Source: Rhodospirillaceae bacterium (GTDB lineage Bacteria > Pseudomonadota > Alphaproteobacteria > Thalassobaculales > Thalassobaculaceae). Taken from it: 11,304 bases of DNA. The translations under genes were made by a program, and so were the position numbers. This document shows positions 7,347 through 11,304 of this stretch, in pieces (within the stretch, counting starts at the first letter, position 1; each line of letters opens with the position of its first letter). A model generated the notes under the pieces. That model saw only the letters and a list, made by a program, of their open reading frames with translations, had not been told where the DNA came from and did no database searches. Where the stretch lies: the NCBI GenBank assembly GCA_002701455.1, contig NZVJ01000010.1, positions 32,831-44,134 on the forward strand. The letters are read 5' to 3'.

Positions 7347-8308
7347 TAATACAACACTTTTGCTAGTTCTAATGGAAACGGAAAGCCGATTGCTTTGTCT
7401 GCTAACAGCGCTGAAAATAGAACAAATAAATACAATATGGAGAAGCCAAAGAGTTGCTTACAATTCTTAACCAGACCAAACCTATACACACGCCACGCTA
7501 AAACTAAAAACAACGCTCCCATAACTCCAGCAACAATAAAGTATGTCAGTGCCGCCATTCCAACTAAATATGGTAAAAGGCTCACTAAAAATAGAATGGA
7601 GCTATAAATTAAAATTTGTCGCCTGGTCTGTTGTGGACCATGCGTAATCGGCAACATTGGCACTCCGGCCGCCTCGTAATCGTCGCTTCGATACAGAGCG
7701 AGGGCCCAGAAATGAGGGGGCGTCCAAACAAATATTAAAGTAAATAAAATTATTGGATCGAGGGAAACACTACCTGAAATAGCTGCCCAACCTATAACAG
7801 GCGGAAGTGCGCCCGCCGCTCCACCAATAACAATATTTTGAGGGGTAGAGCGCTTTAACCAAACAGTATAAATAAAAATATAGAAGGCGATTGTGGATGC
7901 TAGTAAAAAAGACGCCAGCCAATTGACTGCCAGTCCCATAATCATTATCGATCCCCCAGATAAAACGACGCCAAAAGTTAGCGCCGCCTCTGGGTTAACA
8001 CGCCCTGATGGGATTGGCCTGCCCCGGGTTCTGGACATTATCTGATCGATATCGCGGTCAAACCACATATTTATAGCACCTGAAGCGCCCGCGCCAACGG
8101 CGATACAGATGATAGCCACTGTCTGTAATACATAATGCAGTTCCCCTGGAGCTAAAAACATGCCCACAAAACCGGTGAAAACTACCAATGACATAACCCG
8201 TGGCTTTAACAGGGCCCAAAAATCGCGAAAGTGAGACCAAGGAGAGGTGTCGGACCTCAGAGACACAGATGTGTCAATCGAAGTAAAAGACGCCAAATCT
8301 ACCCCCAT
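7346..8308 (-). CDS. ctaB: Protoheme IX farnesyltransferase (heme O synthase)
   Basis: A 320-residue polytopic UbiA-family prenyltransferase that adds a farnesyl group to heme B, giving heme O, the precursor of heme A for subunit I. LLKPRVMSLVVFTGF (33-47) opens the first helix. The Asp-rich motif NMWFDRDIDQIMSRTRGRP (80-98), with Asp84 and Asp88, binds the Mg-diphosphate. The second loop is VWTPPHFWALALYRSDDYE (194-212), ending in AAGVPMLP. Length and helix pattern are typical. The first 25 residues are polar and poorly conserved, so the exact start is less certain; ATG at 8306-8308 lies 25 bases after the coxA stop with no clear Shine-Dalgarno and just past a hairpin. The stop overlaps the next start (TAATG). 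ctaA, needed to turn heme O into heme A, is not in this window. Confidence 0.97.
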   Translation of the reverse strand: MGVDLASFTSIDTSVSLRSDTSPWSHFRDFWALLKPRVMSLVVFTGFVGMFLAPGELHYVLQTVAIICIAVGAGASGAINMWFDRDIDQIMSRTRGRPIPSGRVNPEAALTFGVVLSGGSIMIMGLAVNWLASFLLASTIAFYIFIYTVWLKRSTPQNIVIGGAAGALPPVIGWAAISGSVSLDPIILFTLIFVWTPPHFWALALYRSDDYEAAGVPMLPITHGPQQTRRQILIYSSILFLVSLLPYLVGMAALTYFIVAGVMGALFLVLAWRVYRFGLVKNCKQLFGFSILYLFVLFSALLADKAIGFPFPLELAKVLY

Positions 8309-8319
8309 TGTTTCGCTAT

Positions 8320-10795
<2,476 letters not shown>

Positions 10796-10852
10796 ATCTA
10801 GCGCTCTCTGCCCCCGTATATAAAGCTCATCTGCAAACAACCGATCTGTGCT

Positions 10853-10880
10853 GTTATACCTCAGATTTGAACGATAACAA
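10853..10880 (-). promoter_or_regulatory. Candidate sigma70-type promoter of the cox operon
   Basis: On the minus strand TTGTTA (10875-10880) and TATAAC (10853-10858) are 16 bases apart, giving a predicted transcript start near 10846 and a leader of about 50 bases before the coxB ATG. Each box matches the consensus well (TATAAC differs at one base). The predicted start lies upstream of the alternative TTG at 10840, so this promoter cannot exclude that start. It is the best match I found in the spacer by eye; unverified. Confidence 0.45.
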
Positions 10881-10900
10881 AATTAACTCTTACTTGTTAT
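10874..10900. repeat. Inverted repeat overlapping the coxB -35 box (possible operator)
   Basis: ATAACAA (10874-10880) and TTGTTAT (10894-10900) are perfect inverted copies whose centres are 20 bp apart, about two helical turns, so both lie on one face of the DNA. The left arm covers the coxB -35 candidate. The geometry suits a dimeric regulator. It does not match the FNR/FixK consensus. It could be chance in AT-rich DNA. Confidence 0.35.
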
Positions 10901-10956
10901 TATCTCACAATACTGCAGTGCATCAGAAAGTCGCGTTGCCATCCTGATTTAAGGGA

Positions 10957-10970
10957 TTTTGTTCACAAAA
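10957..10970. repeat. Dyad TTTTGT-TC-ACAAAA in the divergent spacer (possible operator)
   Basis: Two perfect six-base arms around a two-base centre, midway between the coxB and tldD promoter candidates. The compact dyad is typical of a transcription factor site that could act on either gene, but no family is recognised with confidence. Confidence 0.35.
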
Positions 10971-10981
10971 ACAACCCTATG

Positions 10982-11011
10982 TTGTGGTTTATAGTACCCA
11001 TGGGGTAATAT
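10982..11011 (+). promoter_or_regulatory. Candidate sigma70-type promoter of tldD
   Basis: TTGTGG (10982-10987) and TAATAT (11006-11011) are 18 bases apart, giving a leader of about 60 bases before the tldD ATG. A small dyad, TACCC-ATG-GGGTA (10995-11007), lies between and into the boxes. A second A/T-rich -10-like stretch (TATATAAAAT) lies nearer the gene, so the true start is uncertain. Confidence 0.4.
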
Positions 11012-11064
11012 CATTTAAATTACTGTTTCTTATCCTATATAAAATGAAACGGCTGTGAAGGAAC

Positions 11065-11073
11065 GAGGGAAGG
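11065..11073 (+). promoter_or_regulatory. Ribosome binding site of tldD
   Basis: GAGGGAAGG lies seven bases before the ATG at 11081 and fixes that start. The only nearby upstream ATG (11044) meets a stop after four codons. Confidence 0.75.
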
Positions 11074-11080
11074 CTTTGAT

Positions 11081-11304
11081 ATGAGTGCTTTGGCAAAAAC
11101 AGATGAACTTTTTTTTAAGGATAGAGACTTAGATAAAGACCATTTGAACCGCATCGTTGATGACACGCTAGGACAATCAGATGATGGAGAATTGTTTCTA
11201 GAATATTGCCAATCCGAGGCATTTGCCTTCGACGACGGCCGTCTAAAAACAGCATCTTACGATACATCACAGGGGTTTGGCATTCGTTCAGTTGCCGGAG
11301 AAGC
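11081..11304 (+). CDS. tldD: TldD metalloprotease subunit, N-terminal part (runs off the window)
   Basis: The first 74 codons of TldD, cut by the window edge. TldD pairs with TldE/PmbA to form a cytoplasmic zinc protease that cleaves unfolded peptides, known from CcdA degradation and microcin B17 maturation in E. coli. Here only the N-terminal domain is visible: ELFLEYCQSEAFAFDDGRLK (37-56) and SYDTSQGFGIRSVAGE (59-74) match the conserved TldD opening. The HExxxH zinc motif lies further on, outside the window, so activity cannot be judged. The start is supported by a strong ribosome binding site. Divergence from coxB across a 285-base spacer is a recurring alphaproteobacterial arrangement. 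TldE is a less likely identity because the DDGRLK and SQGFG spacing fits TldD. Confidence 0.92.
   Translation, partial: MSALAKTDELFFKDRDLDKDHLNRIVDDTLGQSDDGELFLEYCQSEAFAFDDGRLKTASYDTSQGFGIRSVAGE

Overview
The window looks like chromosomal sequence from an alphaproteobacterium with moderately low GC (low 40s percent by eye, not computed). The basis is gene order plus protein similarity recognised by reading. tldD diverges from a cytochrome aa3 oxidase cluster coxB-coxA-ctaB-coxF-ctaG-coxC-surf1, and thrC is followed by an M16 processing-type peptidase; both blocks are alphaproteobacterial arrangements. I cannot name the genus, although the AT-leaning composition and compact spacing would fit a marine lineage.

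Layout on the + coordinates. Positions 1-893 (-) hold the N-terminal two thirds of an M16 zinc peptidase, cut by the window edge. Positions 909-2324 (-) are thrC, threonine synthase, with a TTG start. A 93-base divergent spacer separates thrC from 2418-3299 (+), a beta-hydroxyacid-dehydrogenase-like protein with a DUF1932-type C-terminal domain. That gene converges with 3339-4829 (-), an M32 (Taq-type) metallocarboxypeptidase, which sits one base downstream of surf1 (4831-5541, -). A gene-free 194-base spacer lies between surf1 and coxC (5736-6521, -). Then come ctaG/cox11 (6607-7197, -), a 46-residue single-pass CoxF-like protein (7206-7346, -), ctaB (7346-8308, -), coxA (8334-9929, -) and coxB (9947-10795, -). 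A 285-base divergent control region leads to the start of tldD (11081 to the window end, +).

How the genes work together. CoxA, CoxB and CoxC are the core of a proton-pumping cytochrome c oxidase. CtaB makes heme O, the precursor of heme A; CtaG/Cox11 delivers copper to the CuB site; SURF1 helps insert heme a. CoxF is a small membrane protein of the same assembly block. ThrC and the M16 peptidase form a second two-gene unit on the same strand. The M32 carboxypeptidase and the DUF1932 dehydrogenase lie between the surf1 and thrC blocks; the dehydrogenase, on the opposite strand, breaks the string of minus-strand genes.

I found no wholly new system. The most interesting signal is in the oxidase itself. 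The two carboxylate ligands of the non-redox Mg/Mn site at the subunit I/II interface appear to be amides (Asp to Asn in CoxA, Glu to Gln in CoxB), and a neighbouring CoxB segment is also altered, while the heme, CuA, CuB and proton-channel residues are intact. Other points are a perfect hairpin carrying stop codons in all three frames between coxA and ctaB, loss of the DUF983 gene often found between coxC and surf1, and dyad symmetries in the coxB/tldD control region.
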